From NCBI RefSeq assembly GCF_019977355.1, contig NZ_AP024655.1, positions 124,001-188,000 on the forward strand: 64,000 nucleotides of DNA, written 5' to 3'. The stretch comes from Arthrobacter sp. NicSoilB8. GTDB lineage: Bacteria > Actinomycetota > Actinomycetes > Actinomycetales > Micrococcaceae. The position numbers and the translations under genes were made by a program. The number at the start of each line of letters is the position of its first letter. The stretch's first letter is position 1. The notes under the pieces were generated by a model. It saw only the letters and a program-made list of their open reading frames with translations, was not told the DNA's origin and searched no databases. Shown here piece by piece: positions 8,538-17,460 of this stretch.

Positions 8538-8553
8538 TGTAGGACGTTCTATA
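8538..8553. promoter_or_regulatory. Candidate FadR-type operator before the sialidase
   Basis: TGTAGGACGTTCTATA. The core TAGGAC-GTTCTA (8540-8551) is a 12-bp palindrome with one mismatch and matches sites before the regulator (11747-11760) and the transporter operon (23133-23154). It lies 70 bp upstream of the chosen GTG start. Confidence 0.6.
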
Positions 8554-8623
8554 TCGAATGTCGGATGCCTTGCGGTCCTGTTCGGTGAACGCCGATAAGT
8601 CCCCTACCACTAAGAGGTCAGAT

Positions 8624-11587
8624 GTGAAGCCACGCACGAAAGCCCGCATTGCCCGACTGGGATCATGTGCCCTCGCCGGCGTCCTTGGAGTTGGCCTGAT
8701 CGCCGGAGCCGGTCTCCCGGCAAGCGCCGTTCCCATCGCACCAAACACGCCGAGCGCCGGTCCGGGCGCATTTTCCGAATCGAACATCGCCGCGGACCGC
8801 ACACCGAGCAATTTCTTCTATCGAATCCCGGCGCTGACTTACCTGGGCGGCGGAGTCGTTCTGGCTGCCTGGGACGGGCGGCCGGGGAGTTCCGCCGATG
8901 CGCCCAACCCGAATTCAATCGTTCAGCGACGGAGCACGGACGGCGGCCAGACTTGGGGTCCGCTTCAAGTCATTGCCGCGGGGCATGTCGGCGATGCGAC
9001 GGGCCCAAAGTTCGGCTACAGCGACCCATCGTTCGTTTACGACGCGGAAGCCGAAAAGGTGTTCGCTTTTTTCGTCTATTCAAAGGACCAGGGCTTCGGC
9101 GGCAGCGTATTCGGCAATGATGACGCCGACCGCTCGGTGATCTCCTCTGCAGTTGTGGAGTCGGACGATGGCGGCCAGACCTGGAGTTCTCCACGGCTCA
9201 TCACAAATGTGACGAAGCCCGGAACGAGCCGAAGCAACCCTCAGCCCGGGGATGTCCGGGCCAACTTCGCCGCCTCGGGGGAGGGGATTCAGCTCAGGTA
9301 TGGGGCCTATAAGGGCCGCCTCATCCAGCAGTACTCCGGGCAGGTTCAGCAGGCCAACGGCACGCAGGCGTTCCAGGCCTATAGCGTCTTTTCGGATGAT
9401 CACGGCGCCACCTGGCAGAAGGGCGCCCCCGTGGGTGCCGCGATGGACGAGAACAAGACGGTGGAGCTTTCGGACGGCCGGGTGATGCTCAACTCCCGCG
9501 ACAGTGCCAACGGAGGATACCGAAAAGTCGCCATCTCCAACGACGGCGGAGCTACTTACGGCGCGGTCACCCCGGACACCGAACTTCCGGACCCTGCCAA
9601 CAACGGGTCGATCGCCCGGATGTTCCCCGACGCCCCGGCAGGATCAGCTGACGCCAGGAAGCTGATCTTCACCAACGCCAATTCCAGGTCAGCCCGCGAA
9701 AACGTTTCCGCCAGGGTCTCGTGCGACGACGGTGCGACGTGGCCCGGTGTCCGCAGCATCCACGCGGGGTTCTCTGCCTATTCCACGGTCACCCGCATGG
9801 AGAGCGGACAGTTCGGCGTGCTGTACGAGGCCAACTACACCGACAACATTGCCTTCGCCAAGTTCAACGACGAGTGGCTCAACTACATCTGTGCGCCTGT
9901 CGGCGTCGATGCCCAGACCGTGACCCCCGGTGCGGGCAAAGCCGTCGAGGTGACGGTGACCAACCAGGAAAGCACGGTGCTCTCCGGCGGATCCGCGACA
10001 ATCTTCACCCCCGAGGGATGGTCGGCAACCACGGTGCCTGTGCCCGACGTCGCCCCCGGCGCATCGGCGACGGTCAGCGTGAACCTGACCGCCCCTGCGG
10101 GGGCCGCCGGCGCGCAGAATCTCGACGCGGCATTCACCGCCGCTGACGGCAAGGTTGCACGGTCCACCTTCGTCGCGACGGCGCCACAGGCTCAGCAGCT
10201 TGGGCTGAACATCACCGGGACAGCCCCGGACCGCGATGTCAGCAGTTCGCCGTACAGCGCCGGCGACGTGCTGGCCTATTCATTCGCCATTAGAAACACC
10301 GGCACCGTGACCTCAAACGCCGTCCCCACCGGCGGCACCTTCGAAACGGGATACCTCCCGCCGGCCGCGCCAAACTGCCGGTATAACAATCTCCCCGCCG
10401 GCTCCAGCTACACCTGCACCACGGCCAGGCACACCCTGACGGCTGAAGAGATCTCGCGCGGCTACTTCGCGCCACAGGCGACCTTCACGGTGACAGCGTC
10501 CGGTACGCCGTCGTTGACCCAAGCGGTGGTGTTCAAAGGCTCCAACGTCGCCCTGCGGGACGGTCTGTCCGCTGTTGACATCACCGGACAGCGCGGCGAT
10601 GCGGGCAGGGACCTTGCCGTGCAGCCCTACGCGGCAGGGGACCAGGTGCCGTACACCTTCACTGTTGCGAACACCGGCCCGCTCACCACAACCGTCACGC
10701 CGACCGCGGGGAACTTTTCGCCGCTGGTTCCTGAAGGAGCCGGCAACTGCCGGTGGCGCAGCCTTGCACCGGCCGGCAAATACAGCTGCAATACCCCGCG
10801 TCACATTGCGACCCAGGCCGAAGTGGACCAGGGCTTCTTCGTGCCCCTGACTTCGTGGACACTGACGGCATCCGGACAGAGCCCGAAAGCTGTCGAAGTA
10901 GACGGCGGGGAGGTGGACCTGGTGGCCAGGAATGCACGGCTTGAAGGTACGGCCACTGCCGCGTGGGACGACTCCAACCACGACGGCTACGCCACTCCGG
11001 GAGAGACGGTCACCTTCACCTACGCGCTGGGCAATGCCGGAAACGTGGGGCTGACCGGGCTGGATGCGCCGGAGATGGGTGTGGCCGAGCCGCTGTTCGC
11101 CGCCGGCGCCACCCTCGTGCGGACCCGGGAGCACATCCTGACCGCCGCCGAGGTCTCCGCCGGGGAAGTCGCCGCCGCGACCTTCACCGCAACAGCCACG
11201 AACGGGGCAAAGACTGTTGAGGTCAGGGTTACGAGGGCGTCCCTCGCCCTGCTCGCACAACCGCCCCGGCCAGAGACCATCCCGGAGCCCCAAACCCAGG
11301 ATCTCGACGGCCTGACGGCCCCGACGGACCTAGGCACCGAAGCGAGGTACCGGACAGGGCAGAAAGTGACGCTCCGAAACCTCGAGCACGGCCAGTGGTA
11401 TTTCGTCTACCTCAACAAGAGCCTCGATCGGCTCGGCTGGATGTTCCCCGGGGCGGACAACACGGTTGAATTCATTGTGCCGGACGAGCTGAAGAACGGC
11501 CGCGACGACGTCGTGGTCCTCGATTCACTCGGACGGCAGGTCACGTTCGACCGGCTCCAGGTAACGCCAAAGGGTCAGCAGCCCTAA
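8624..11587 (+). CDS. Secreted exo-alpha-sialidase (GH33-type) with C-terminal repeat modules
   Basis: A 987-residue exported enzyme that releases terminal sialic acids. The signal peptide has a basic KPRTKARIAR start, a hydrophobic core and ASA-VP as likely cleavage site. The sialidase fold is marked by the FYRIPAL motif (about residues 65-71) and five Asp-boxes (STDGGQTW, SDDGGQTW, SDDHGATW, SNDGGATY, SCDDGATW). After about residue 425 comes a NEW3-like beta domain, then two to three related modules with a CRxxxLxxGxxYxC core, and a short final domain. There is no sortase motif. GTG 8624 has AAGAGG six bases upstream and begins directly with the signal peptide; ATG 8558 would overlap the operator region and add 22 residues. 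Confidence 0.92.
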   Translation: MKPRTKARIARLGSCALAGVLGVGLIAGAGLPASAVPIAPNTPSAGPGAFSESNIAADRTPSNFFYRIPALTYLGGGVVLAAWDGRPGSSADAPNPNSIVQRRSTDGGQTWGPLQVIAAGHVGDATGPKFGYSDPSFVYDAEAEKVFAFFVYSKDQGFGGSVFGNDDADRSVISSAVVESDDGGQTWSSPRLITNVTKPGTSRSNPQPGDVRANFAASGEGIQLRYGAYKGRLIQQYSGQVQQANGTQAFQAYSVFSDDHGATWQKGAPVGAAMDENKTVELSDGRVMLNSRDSANGGYRKVAISNDGGATYGAVTPDTELPDPANNGSIARMFPDAPAGSADARKLIFTNANSRSARENVSARVSCDDGATWPGVRSIHAGFSAYSTVTRMESGQFGVLYEANYTDNIAFAKFNDEWLNYICAPVGVDAQTVTPGAGKAVEVTVTNQESTVLSGGSATIFTPEGWSATTVPVPDVAPGASATVSVNLTAPAGAAGAQNLDAAFTAADGKVARSTFVATAPQAQQLGLNITGTAPDRDVSSSPYSAGDVLAYSFAIRNTGTVTSNAVPTGGTFETGYLPPAAPNCRYNNLPAGSSYTCTTARHTLTAEEISRGYFAPQATFTVTASGTPSLTQAVVFKGSNVALRDGLSAVDITGQRGDAGRDLAVQPYAAGDQVPYTFTVANTGPLTTTVTPTAGNFSPLVPEGAGNCRWRSLAPAGKYSCNTPRHIATQAEVDQGFFVPLTSWTLTASGQSPKAVEVDGGEVDLVARNARLEGTATAAWDDSNHDGYATPGETVTFTYALGNAGNVGLTGLDAPEMGVAEPLFAAGATLVRTREHILTAAEVSAGEVAAATFTATATNGAKTVEVRVTRASLALLAQPPRPETIPEPQTQDLDGLTAPTDLGTEARYRTGQKVTLRNLEHGQWYFVYLNKSLDRLGWMFPGADNTVEFIVPDELKNGRDDVVVLDSLGRQVTFDRLQVTPKGQQP

Positions 11588-11598
11588 CGGGAAGCTTG

Positions 11599-11634
11599 CA
11601 TCCCTCCTGCGCCCCGAACGGCGCAGGAGGGATG
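11599..11634 (+). terminator. Terminator-like hairpin after the sialidase
   Basis: Perfect 15-bp inverted repeat (arms 11599-11613 and 11620-11634) with a six-base loop, 12 bases after the stop. No T-run follows. Confidence 0.7.
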
Positions 11635-11746
11635 GCGGAGCCCGTCTGAACCGCGGGACCCGCCGCCCTGCGCCGTGTCGGACGATCCGCCGAGTCCGCC
11701 CGGCCGGAAATTATTTCGATGCAATATATCTCGACGCAAATGAGAC

Positions 11747-11760
11747 ATTGGACGTCCCAT
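11747..11760. promoter_or_regulatory. Candidate FadR-type operator before the regulator gene (autoregulation)
   Basis: ATTGGACGTCCCAT, a 14-bp palindrome with one mismatch around a perfect GGACGTCC core. It lies 58 bp before the regulator start, and the same core occurs before the sialidase and the transporter operon. Confidence 0.65.
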
Positions 11761-11818
11761 CTCCTGTAGGCTGGGACTAACAGTGGCCGACCCCGGCTGC
11801 GTCCGGAAGGAGAGTGTC

Positions 11819-12550
11819 GTGAGCATCGAATCCCGAGCAGTGTCGCCGGCCCGTTTCAGCGCTCAGCTCAGGTCCCACGCGCTGCAAACCCGCGTAATGG
11901 ACCTCATCCTAGAACAGGGGCTGGATGTTGGAGACGCACTGCCCACCGAAAGCGAGCTCTCCGCAGTCCTGGGCGTCGGACGCAACACCGTGCGGGAGTC
12001 ACTGAAGGTACTTCAGGCGCTGGGTGTGATCGAGATCCGCCACGGCTTTGGCATGTTTGTCGCCCCCAACAACTTCAGCGCACTGACCGACGGCCTGGCT
12101 TTCCGCGGGCGGTTGTCGCTTCGGCACCGGGGCGAGGAAGCGATGGAGCTCATCGACGTGCGGCAGGCGCTCGAATCAGGCCTGATCGGATCCGCCATCG
12201 AACTCATGACCGACCAGCACCTCAGCGAGCTCCGCGGCACCCTGGAACAGATGGAAGCAGCAGCGGACAGCGGGCAAGCCTTTGCCGAACTGGACGCCGA
12301 GTTCCACCGTGGACTCTATGCACCCCTGAACAACGAGCTGCTGATCGACCTCATGGATGTCTTCTGGAAGGTCTATCGGCAGATCCATCAGGCTCTGGGA
12401 TCCGGTCCGGTCGACCTCCCGGAACTGGCCCGCGTCCACCGGGAAATCTACGAGGCCGTTGCCGACAAGGACAAGACGCTGGCCTCCGAACGTCTGCAGC
12501 GTCACTTCGACGGCATCCGCCAAAAACTCAAGGACGTCGCGGCCCGCTAG
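11819..12550 (+). CDS. FadR-subfamily GntR regulator, probable sialic acid (NanR-like) repressor
   Basis: A 243-residue transcription factor. An N-terminal winged helix (about residues 15-80: LPTESELSAVLGVGRNTVRESLKVLQALGVIEIRHGFGMFV) is followed by an all-helical FCD ligand domain with metal-ligand type residues (ELDAEFHRGLY, RVHREIYEAV). GTG 11819 has GGAAGGAG six bases upstream; an earlier in-frame GTG at 11783 has none. nagB follows 67 bp downstream on the same strand. Repeated palindromes before this gene, the sialidase and the nan/nag transport operon make it the likely regulator of the whole locus, with a sialic acid or amino-sugar phosphate as effector (inference). Confidence 0.9.
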   Translation: MSIESRAVSPARFSAQLRSHALQTRVMDLILEQGLDVGDALPTESELSAVLGVGRNTVRESLKVLQALGVIEIRHGFGMFVAPNNFSALTDGLAFRGRLSLRHRGEEAMELIDVRQALESGLIGSAIELMTDQHLSELRGTLEQMEAAADSGQAFAELDAEFHRGLYAPLNNELLIDLMDVFWKVYRQIHQALGSGPVDLPELARVHREIYEAVADKDKTLASERLQRHFDGIRQKLKDVAAR

Positions 12551-12617
12551 GCAGGCCATCGGCCGCCCGTGCCGGCGGGCTGCGACGCATCAAGAACCAC
12601 AGAAAGCGCCTCTCGTG

Positions 12618-13400
12618 ATGGAAATCTTTGTCGTGCCCGACGCCGAGGGAACCGGGGCAGTTGCCGCCGGCATCCTGGCAGCCGTGATTCGCAGCAGACC
12701 CGACGCCGTCCTCGGCCTGGCCACCGGAGGCTCACCCCTGCCGGTGTATGAGGCCCTGGCCGGCCACCGGCTGGACATGTCCGGTGTCCGCGGCTTCGCG
12801 CTGGATGAGTATGTCGGGCTGCCGGCCGGCCATCCCGAGGGCTATGCCGAGGTTGTGCGCCGTGAGGTGACAGAACGGCTGCACCTCGACCCCGCCAAAG
12901 TCTTTGTCCCCGATGGCGGTGCCGGGAATCCCGACGAGGCGGCGCGGGACTACGACCGTGCGATCGCTGCTGCCGGCGGGATTGACGTCCAAATTCTCGG
13001 GATCGGACACAACGGGCATCTGGCCTTCAACGAACCGGGATCCGCCCTGGACTCCCGGACCCGGGTGGAAGTGCTGACCGAACGCACACGCCATGCGAAT
13101 GCCCGCTATTTCGACAGCCCCGAAGACGTCCCGGAGCGGTGCATCACCCAGGGCCTGGGGACAATTCTCGAAGCCCGGCAACTCCTGCTGGTGGTCAACG
13201 GGGCGGACAAGGCCGCGATCCTCCGCGAGGCCCTTACCGGTCCGGTTTCGCCGGAATGCCCGGCTTCGGTACTGCAGCTGCACCCGCACGTGACGGTGGT
13301 CGCGGACGAGGCTGCAGCAGTACGGCTCGCGGACGTCCCGGCAGGATCCGTCCGCGGGGCGGGAACAGTCAAGGTGCGCGCGGGAGCAGCCGTCGCCTAG
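12618..13400 (+). CDS. nagB: Glucosamine-6-phosphate deaminase
   Basis: A 260-residue enzyme converting glucosamine-6-phosphate to fructose-6-phosphate and ammonia, the last step of amino-sugar use. Typical features are the LATGGSP phosphate loop (residues 34-40), catalytic Asp63 in ALDEYVGL and the GIGHNGHLAFNEPGS block (128-142) with the catalytic His and Glu. Length matches short bacterial NagB. ATG 12618 follows a GTG directly, so the start could be one codon earlier. It lies downstream of the FadR-type regulator, apparently co-transcribed, and convergent with the nagA-ending operon. A strong terminator follows. Confidence 0.94.
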   Translation: MEIFVVPDAEGTGAVAAGILAAVIRSRPDAVLGLATGGSPLPVYEALAGHRLDMSGVRGFALDEYVGLPAGHPEGYAEVVRREVTERLHLDPAKVFVPDGGAGNPDEAARDYDRAIAAAGGIDVQILGIGHNGHLAFNEPGSALDSRTRVEVLTERTRHANARYFDSPEDVPERCITQGLGTILEARQLLLVVNGADKAAILREALTGPVSPECPASVLQLHPHVTVVADEAAAVRLADVPAGSVRGAGTVKVRAGAAVA

Positions 13401-13404
13401 GAAG

Positions 13405-13428
13405 GGTGCCGCCCTCCGGGGCGGCACC
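13405..13428 (+). terminator. Terminator hairpin after nagB
   Basis: Perfect 10-bp inverted repeat GGTGCCGCCC/GGGCGGCACC around a TCCG tetraloop, five bases after the nagB stop. It lies between convergent nagB and nagA and may serve both strands. Confidence 0.7.
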
Positions 13429-13488
13429 GGCCCTGGCACCCAACGACGCCAGAACAGGAACCCTGCCGCGCCGGCTCCGCAAACGGGC

Positions 13489-14736
13489 TCAGGAGCGGTT
13501 GCCCAGGATCCGGCCGCCGCGCAGGACGGTTACCAGTTCGAAGCCCGCGTCGACGGCGACAACGTCGGCGCGCAGGCCCACCCGGAGGCCTCCGATCTCG
13601 GTTTCCAGGCCCAGGACACGGGCAGGAACCAGGGTCGCCGCCATCACGGCGTCGGCAGCACTCACTCCCGCCGCGATCGTGGCACGGATCACCTCCAGCA
13701 GGGTTGCCGTGCCTCCGGCGAGGGCGCCGTTGCTCCTCAAGGTGGCCACGCCGTCGTGCACCACCACCTCCGAGGAGCCGAGCTCGTAGTCGCCGTCGGG
13801 CAGCCCGGTGGCCGCCATGGAGTCCGTCACCAGCGCGATGCCCGCGGCCCCGACCAGGTCAAACACCATCCGCACCGTCTCCGGGTCGAGATGGACTCCG
13901 TCGCCGACGAGCTCGACCACGGCCGTGCCCGCGGCTGCCAGCCGCAGGCACGCGGCGGCCGGTCCGGGACTGCGGTGGTGCAGCGGCGGCATGCCGTTGA
14001 ACAGGTGGGTCACCGTGGGCCGGGCATGCGGCCCGAAGCCCCCGTCCGCTGCGGCGCCGCCGATGAGGCGCGCGGCCTCCGCCAGCGACGCGGCCGTCAG
14101 AGGGGCGTCGGCGTCGGTGTGGCCCAGCGAGGGGGTGACGCCGTGGTCCGTGAGTGTCCGGAGCAGTTCGTTCGCGCCCGGCAGCTCGGGAGCGTAGGTC
14201 ATGGTCTGCAAAGTCCCGCCGGCGGCCGCCAGCATGTCCCGGAGCAGTTCATGATCCGGGTCCCGGAGCCAGCGGGAGTCCTGTGCGCCGCAGCGGGTGT
14301 GGGAGAGGAAGGGCCCCTCAGAGTGGACGCCCGCGATGAGGCCCTCGTCCGCCAGAACTTTCAGGACGCCAAGCGACCTAAGCAGCTCATCGCCCGGGGC
14401 GGTGACCAGGCTGGCCAGCAGGCTGGTGGTGCCGTTGCGGTGCAGGAAGTCCACGGCCTGCCGGCACGCCCGGTCATCGCCGGTCGGAAAGCCGCCGCCC
14501 GCGGCGCCATGGCAGTGGAGGTCAATGAGTCCGGGAAGCAGCAAGCTGCCCGGCGGCAGGGGGAGCTCCTCCGCACCTGGAAACTGTGCGGCGTCAAAGC
14601 CGTTGCCGGGCCCCGCATAGGCGATCCTGCCGCCTGTCACCGCCACCACGGAGTCCGGGCTGCAGGTGCCGTCGGTGAGGAGGCTGCCCCGCAGGAGGTA
14701 GCGGGGGGCGGCGACGGTTTCGCGGGATTCTGGCAT
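13489..14736 (-). CDS. nagA: N-acetylglucosamine-6-phosphate deacetylase
   Basis: A 415-residue amidohydrolase-fold enzyme removing acetate from GlcNAc-6-phosphate. Metal-site motifs are present: LIDLHCHGAAGGGF (about 63-76), GVHSEGPFLS with the metal-binding Glu, SLGHTDA, VTHLFNGM, and the catalytic Asp in LVTDSMAATG. ATG 14736 has GAGGA upstream and leaves an 11-bp gap to nanE; longer frames run through nanE and are rejected. It is the last gene of the leftward nan/nag operon, while its partner nagB sits on the opposite strand with the regulator. Confidence 0.94.
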   Translation of the reverse strand: MPESRETVAAPRYLLRGSLLTDGTCSPDSVVAVTGGRIAYAGPGNGFDAAQFPGAEELPLPPGSLLLPGLIDLHCHGAAGGGFPTGDDRACRQAVDFLHRNGTTSLLASLVTAPGDELLRSLGVLKVLADEGLIAGVHSEGPFLSHTRCGAQDSRWLRDPDHELLRDMLAAAGGTLQTMTYAPELPGANELLRTLTDHGVTPSLGHTDADAPLTAASLAEAARLIGGAAADGGFGPHARPTVTHLFNGMPPLHHRSPGPAAACLRLAAAGTAVVELVGDGVHLDPETVRMVFDLVGAAGIALVTDSMAATGLPDGDYELGSSEVVVHDGVATLRSNGALAGGTATLLEVIRATIAAGVSAADAVMAATLVPARVLGLETEIGGLRVGLRADVVAVDAGFELVTVLRGGRILGNRS

Positions 14737-14747
14737 CGGGATTGTCC

Positions 14748-15434
14748 TCAGGAGTGCAGGGCGGCGGCGAACCAGCCGCTGATGGTGGCCGGGTGGGTGA
14801 TGGCGGTGCCGACGACGACCGCGAATGCGCCAGCGTCGAGAGCCTGGCGGGCCTGGTCCGGTGTGTGGATGCGGCCTTCGGCGATGAGCGGTTTGCCGAG
14901 GCCGGCGGCGGCGATCTGTTCCAGCAGGGCCAGGTCGGGGCCGTGGGTTTTCGGGCGTTCCCCGGTGTAGCCGGCCAGGGTGGTGCCGATCAGGTCGGCC
15001 CCGGCGTCGACGGCGGCCGCCGCGTCGTCGTAGGAGCCGCAATCGGCCATGATCAGAGCATGGGAGCCGGCCCGGATCCCGGCCACCGTCTCGGCCAGGC
15101 TCAGGCGGTCGGGGCGCCGCCGGCGGGTGCCGTCGATGGCCACGACGTGGGCTCCGGCATTGGCCACCGCGAGGGCATGACGTAGCGTCGGCGTGATGAA
15201 GACGCCGTCGTGGCCGTCCTTCCAGAGCCCGATGACCGGGACCTCGACGGCGGCGCGGGTGTGCTGGACATCGGCGAGGCCCTGGACCCGGACGGCCGCG
15301 GCGCCGCCGATGACGGCCGAAGCCGCGAGCTGCGCGGTGGTGCGGGGATCCCGCATCGGCTCGCCGGGGTAGGCCTGGCAGGAAACGATGAGCTGGGAGC
15401 GGAGGGATTCGAGGCCCTCGGGGGTCAGGAGCAT
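14748..15434 (-). CDS. nanE: N-acetylmannosamine-6-phosphate 2-epimerase
   Basis: A 228-residue TIM-barrel enzyme interconverting ManNAc-6-P and GlcNAc-6-P. NanE hallmarks are IVSCQAYPGEPMRDP at the N-terminus, AAVRVQG, PVIGLWKDG, ALIMADCGSYDDA and LIAEGRIHTPDQA (catalytic Lys/Asp/Glu region), and the phosphate-binding VVVGTAITHP near the C-terminus. It lies between nanK and nagA in the operon and connects the sialic acid branch to the shared amino-sugar route. Confidence 0.94.
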   Translation of the reverse strand: MLLTPEGLESLRSQLIVSCQAYPGEPMRDPRTTAQLAASAVIGGAAAVRVQGLADVQHTRAAVEVPVIGLWKDGHDGVFITPTLRHALAVANAGAHVVAIDGTRRRRPDRLSLAETVAGIRAGSHALIMADCGSYDDAAAAVDAGADLIGTTLAGYTGERPKTHGPDLALLEQIAAAGLGKPLIAEGRIHTPDQARQALDAGAFAVVVGTAITHPATISGWFAAALHS

Positions 15435-15486
15435 GGTGCCTGTTTTCTGTGTTTATCTGTGGTACGGCGTTGGCGGACAGGTGCGT

Positions 15487-16425
15487 TCAGTTGAAGACTA
15501 GCCTCGCGGCGCCGACGATGGCCGCGGAGTTTTCCAGCGTGGCCCGCAGGACCGGCACGTGGACCAGCGGGTCCAGCAGCTCCCGGCGCAGGGCGGCCTT
15601 CATGGGGTTCCACCAGAGGTCGCCGGCATCGGCCAGGCCCCCGGTGACCACCAGGACCTCGGGGTCCAGGACGTTGACCAGGCCCCCGGCGGACTGGCCG
15701 GCGGCCTCGGCGGCAGTGCGGATGGCGCGGGAGGCTGCGGGATCGCCGTCGCGGGCCAGTGCAAACACCGCGCGGGTGTCCGCGACGGCGGGAGATCCGC
15801 CCAGACGGAGGAACGCGGCGTGGATGGCCGGCCCGGAGGCGGCGGCCTCCACATGGCCGGAGCCGCCGCAGGAACAAGGCAAAGCCTTGCCGTCCGCGTA
15901 CGCGTAGGGGGAGGCGACGTGTCCGACGTGGCCGCCGACGTACCGGTGGCCCAGGACCGGCTGGCCGGCCAGCACCAGGCTGCCGCCCACGCCGGTCCCG
16001 AAGGCGATCAGTAGCATGCTCGCGGTCCCGGCCGCTGCCCCGCGCCAGGATTCACCGAGCGCGTGGGCGTGAACGTCGTTCACTGCGCGGACTGCGCCGG
16101 GTGACACCGACAGCCGCCGGGCCAGGCCGTCTGTCAGCGCCGTCCCGGCCCAGCCGCGGATGGCGTCTGTCGCGGAAACCACTGATCCGTGCCCGGCGTC
16201 GATCACCCCGGCCGAGCCCACGCCCACCCCGGCGATGGCGATGCCTTCCGCCTGCGCCCGCACCCTGAGTCGGGAAATGAGCGCCGCGGTGGCGTCCAGG
16301 ACGGCCCCGCCACCGTCACGGTTGGGGGTCGGAGCCGTCTCCGAGAACAGCAGTTCGCCGTCCCCGGTGACCACTCCAGCCGCCGTCTTGGTGCCGCCGA
16401 GATCGACGCCAATCGCGTGCGCCAT
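15487..16425 (-). CDS. nanK: ROK-family N-acetylmannosamine kinase
   Basis: A 312-residue sugar kinase of the ROK family. The ATP-binding DLGGTKTAAGVV is at residues 8-19, the sugar-binding/catalytic VNDVHAHALGE region about 115-125, and GTGVGGSL about 140. The zinc region reads CSCGGSGHVEAAASG, so the third Cys of the usual C-x-C-G-x2-G-C-x-E motif is His. Position between nanA and nanE makes ManNAc the expected substrate; ROK glucokinases are the alternative by sequence alone. Confidence 0.88.
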   Translation of the reverse strand: MAHAIGVDLGGTKTAAGVVTGDGELLFSETAPTPNRDGGGAVLDATAALISRLRVRAQAEGIAIAGVGVGSAGVIDAGHGSVVSATDAIRGWAGTALTDGLARRLSVSPGAVRAVNDVHAHALGESWRGAAAGTASMLLIAFGTGVGGSLVLAGQPVLGHRYVGGHVGHVASPYAYADGKALPCSCGGSGHVEAAASGPAIHAAFLRLGGSPAVADTRAVFALARDGDPAASRAIRTAAEAAGQSAGGLVNVLDPEVLVVTGGLADAGDLWWNPMKAALRRELLDPLVHVPVLRATLENSAAIVGAARLVFN

Positions 16426-16474
16426 GTTCCTCCTCAGTCCGGTGTTTCTTGCCGCTGCCCGTGCCGGCCGGAGC

Positions 16475-17404
16475 CTAGAGCAGGCCGTTGCGTTCGAGGA
16501 TGACCTTGATGGCGGTGGTCTCGTCCTCGTTCAGGGACGGCATGGGGGTGCTCATGGTGTTGGATTCAATGATGCCCATGAGCTGGAGGGCGGTCTTGAA
16601 GGCGCCGAGCCCGGCCGCGCCGCCGGAGACCCGGCCGCCGGGCGTGTAGACGATCTCGAAGAGGTCGGCGAGGCGGTCCTGCTCGGCGGCGGCCTTGGCC
16701 CAGTCTCCGGCGGCCGCGGCGTCCATGAGGTTCCGGTAGCCGCGGGGGTCCACGTTGCCCAGGCCCGGGACAACGCCCTGGGCTCCGCCGAGGAGGGCCC
16801 CGTCGACCACGACCTCGTGGCCCGTGAAGATGTCGAAGTTGGGGATGTCGCGGGCGGCCAGCAGGAGCTGGCGGAACCCGACGTCGTCACCGGAGGAGTC
16901 CTTGACGCCGGCGATCACGCCCTCCCGGCCGAGCCGGACCAGCAGGTCCGTGGGGAGCTTGAAGTGGGTGCGGACGGGGACGTCGTAGGCGAAGATCGGT
17001 GTGCTGACGGCGTCGTGGATGGCGCGGAAGTGGGTTTCCGTCTCCTCCGCGTTGCCGATCGCGTAGTACATCGACGTTACGACGATCGCGTCGGCGCCGA
17101 GATCGATCACCTTTCGGGCTTCCTCGATGACGCGGTTGGTGGTCTGCTCGTTGGCGCCGACGATCAGCGGGACGCTCGCCGCGCCAGCAGCAGCATTCTC
17201 GGCCGCGATGGTGCTGACGACGAGTTCGCGCTCGGCGTTGCTCAGGTAGGGGACCTCGCCGGAGGAGCCCAGGACGAAGAGGCCGGACACGCCGCCGTCG
17301 AGAAGGTGCCGCGTGAGGTTCTTCAGCGAGTCGGTGTCGATGCTGCCATCGGCGTGGCGGGGGGTGACGACGGGGGGAATGACGCCCTGGAATTGGGTAG
17401 GCAC
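16475..17404 (-). CDS. nanA: N-acetylneuraminate lyase (DapA/NAL superfamily)
   Basis: A 309-residue class I aldolase splitting sialic acid to ManNAc and pyruvate. The Schiff-base Lys168 is in AGVKDSSGD, the proton-relay Tyr140 in FAYDVPVRT and the carboxylate loop GSSGE at 46-50. I choose GTG 17404 because TTGGAG lies seven bases upstream; the longer frame begins at TTG 17416 inside that ribosome site. The family has several specificities, and the sialidase/nanK/nanE context decides this call. A distinct paralogue lies at 39613-40506. Confidence 0.87.
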   Translation of the reverse strand: MPTQFQGVIPPVVTPRHADGSIDTDSLKNLTRHLLDGGVSGLFVLGSSGEVPYLSNAERELVVSTIAAENAAAGAASVPLIVGANEQTTNRVIEEARKVIDLGADAIVVTSMYYAIGNAEETETHFRAIHDAVSTPIFAYDVPVRTHFKLPTDLLVRLGREGVIAGVKDSSGDDVGFRQLLLAARDIPNFDIFTGHEVVVDGALLGGAQGVVPGLGNVDPRGYRNLMDAAAAGDWAKAAAEQDRLADLFEIVYTPGGRVSGGAAGLGAFKTALQLMGIIESNTMSTPMPSLNEDETTAIKVILERNGLL

Positions 17405-17460
17405 AGGTAACTCCAATGATGGTTTGTTGAGCTGGGAAAGGTGCAGGAAAGGTGCGGGAA

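Noticed and set aside
8558-8623. ATG 8558 as sialidase start
   Set aside because: It precedes the signal peptide by 22 residues, lies next to the operator and lacks a ribosome site; GTG 8624 has AAGAGG and begins at the signal peptide.
16475-17416. Dihydrodipicolinate synthase for lysine synthesis
   Set aside because: Same superfamily, but flanked by nanK, nanE, nagA, a sialidase and an importer; N-acetylneuraminate lyase fits better.
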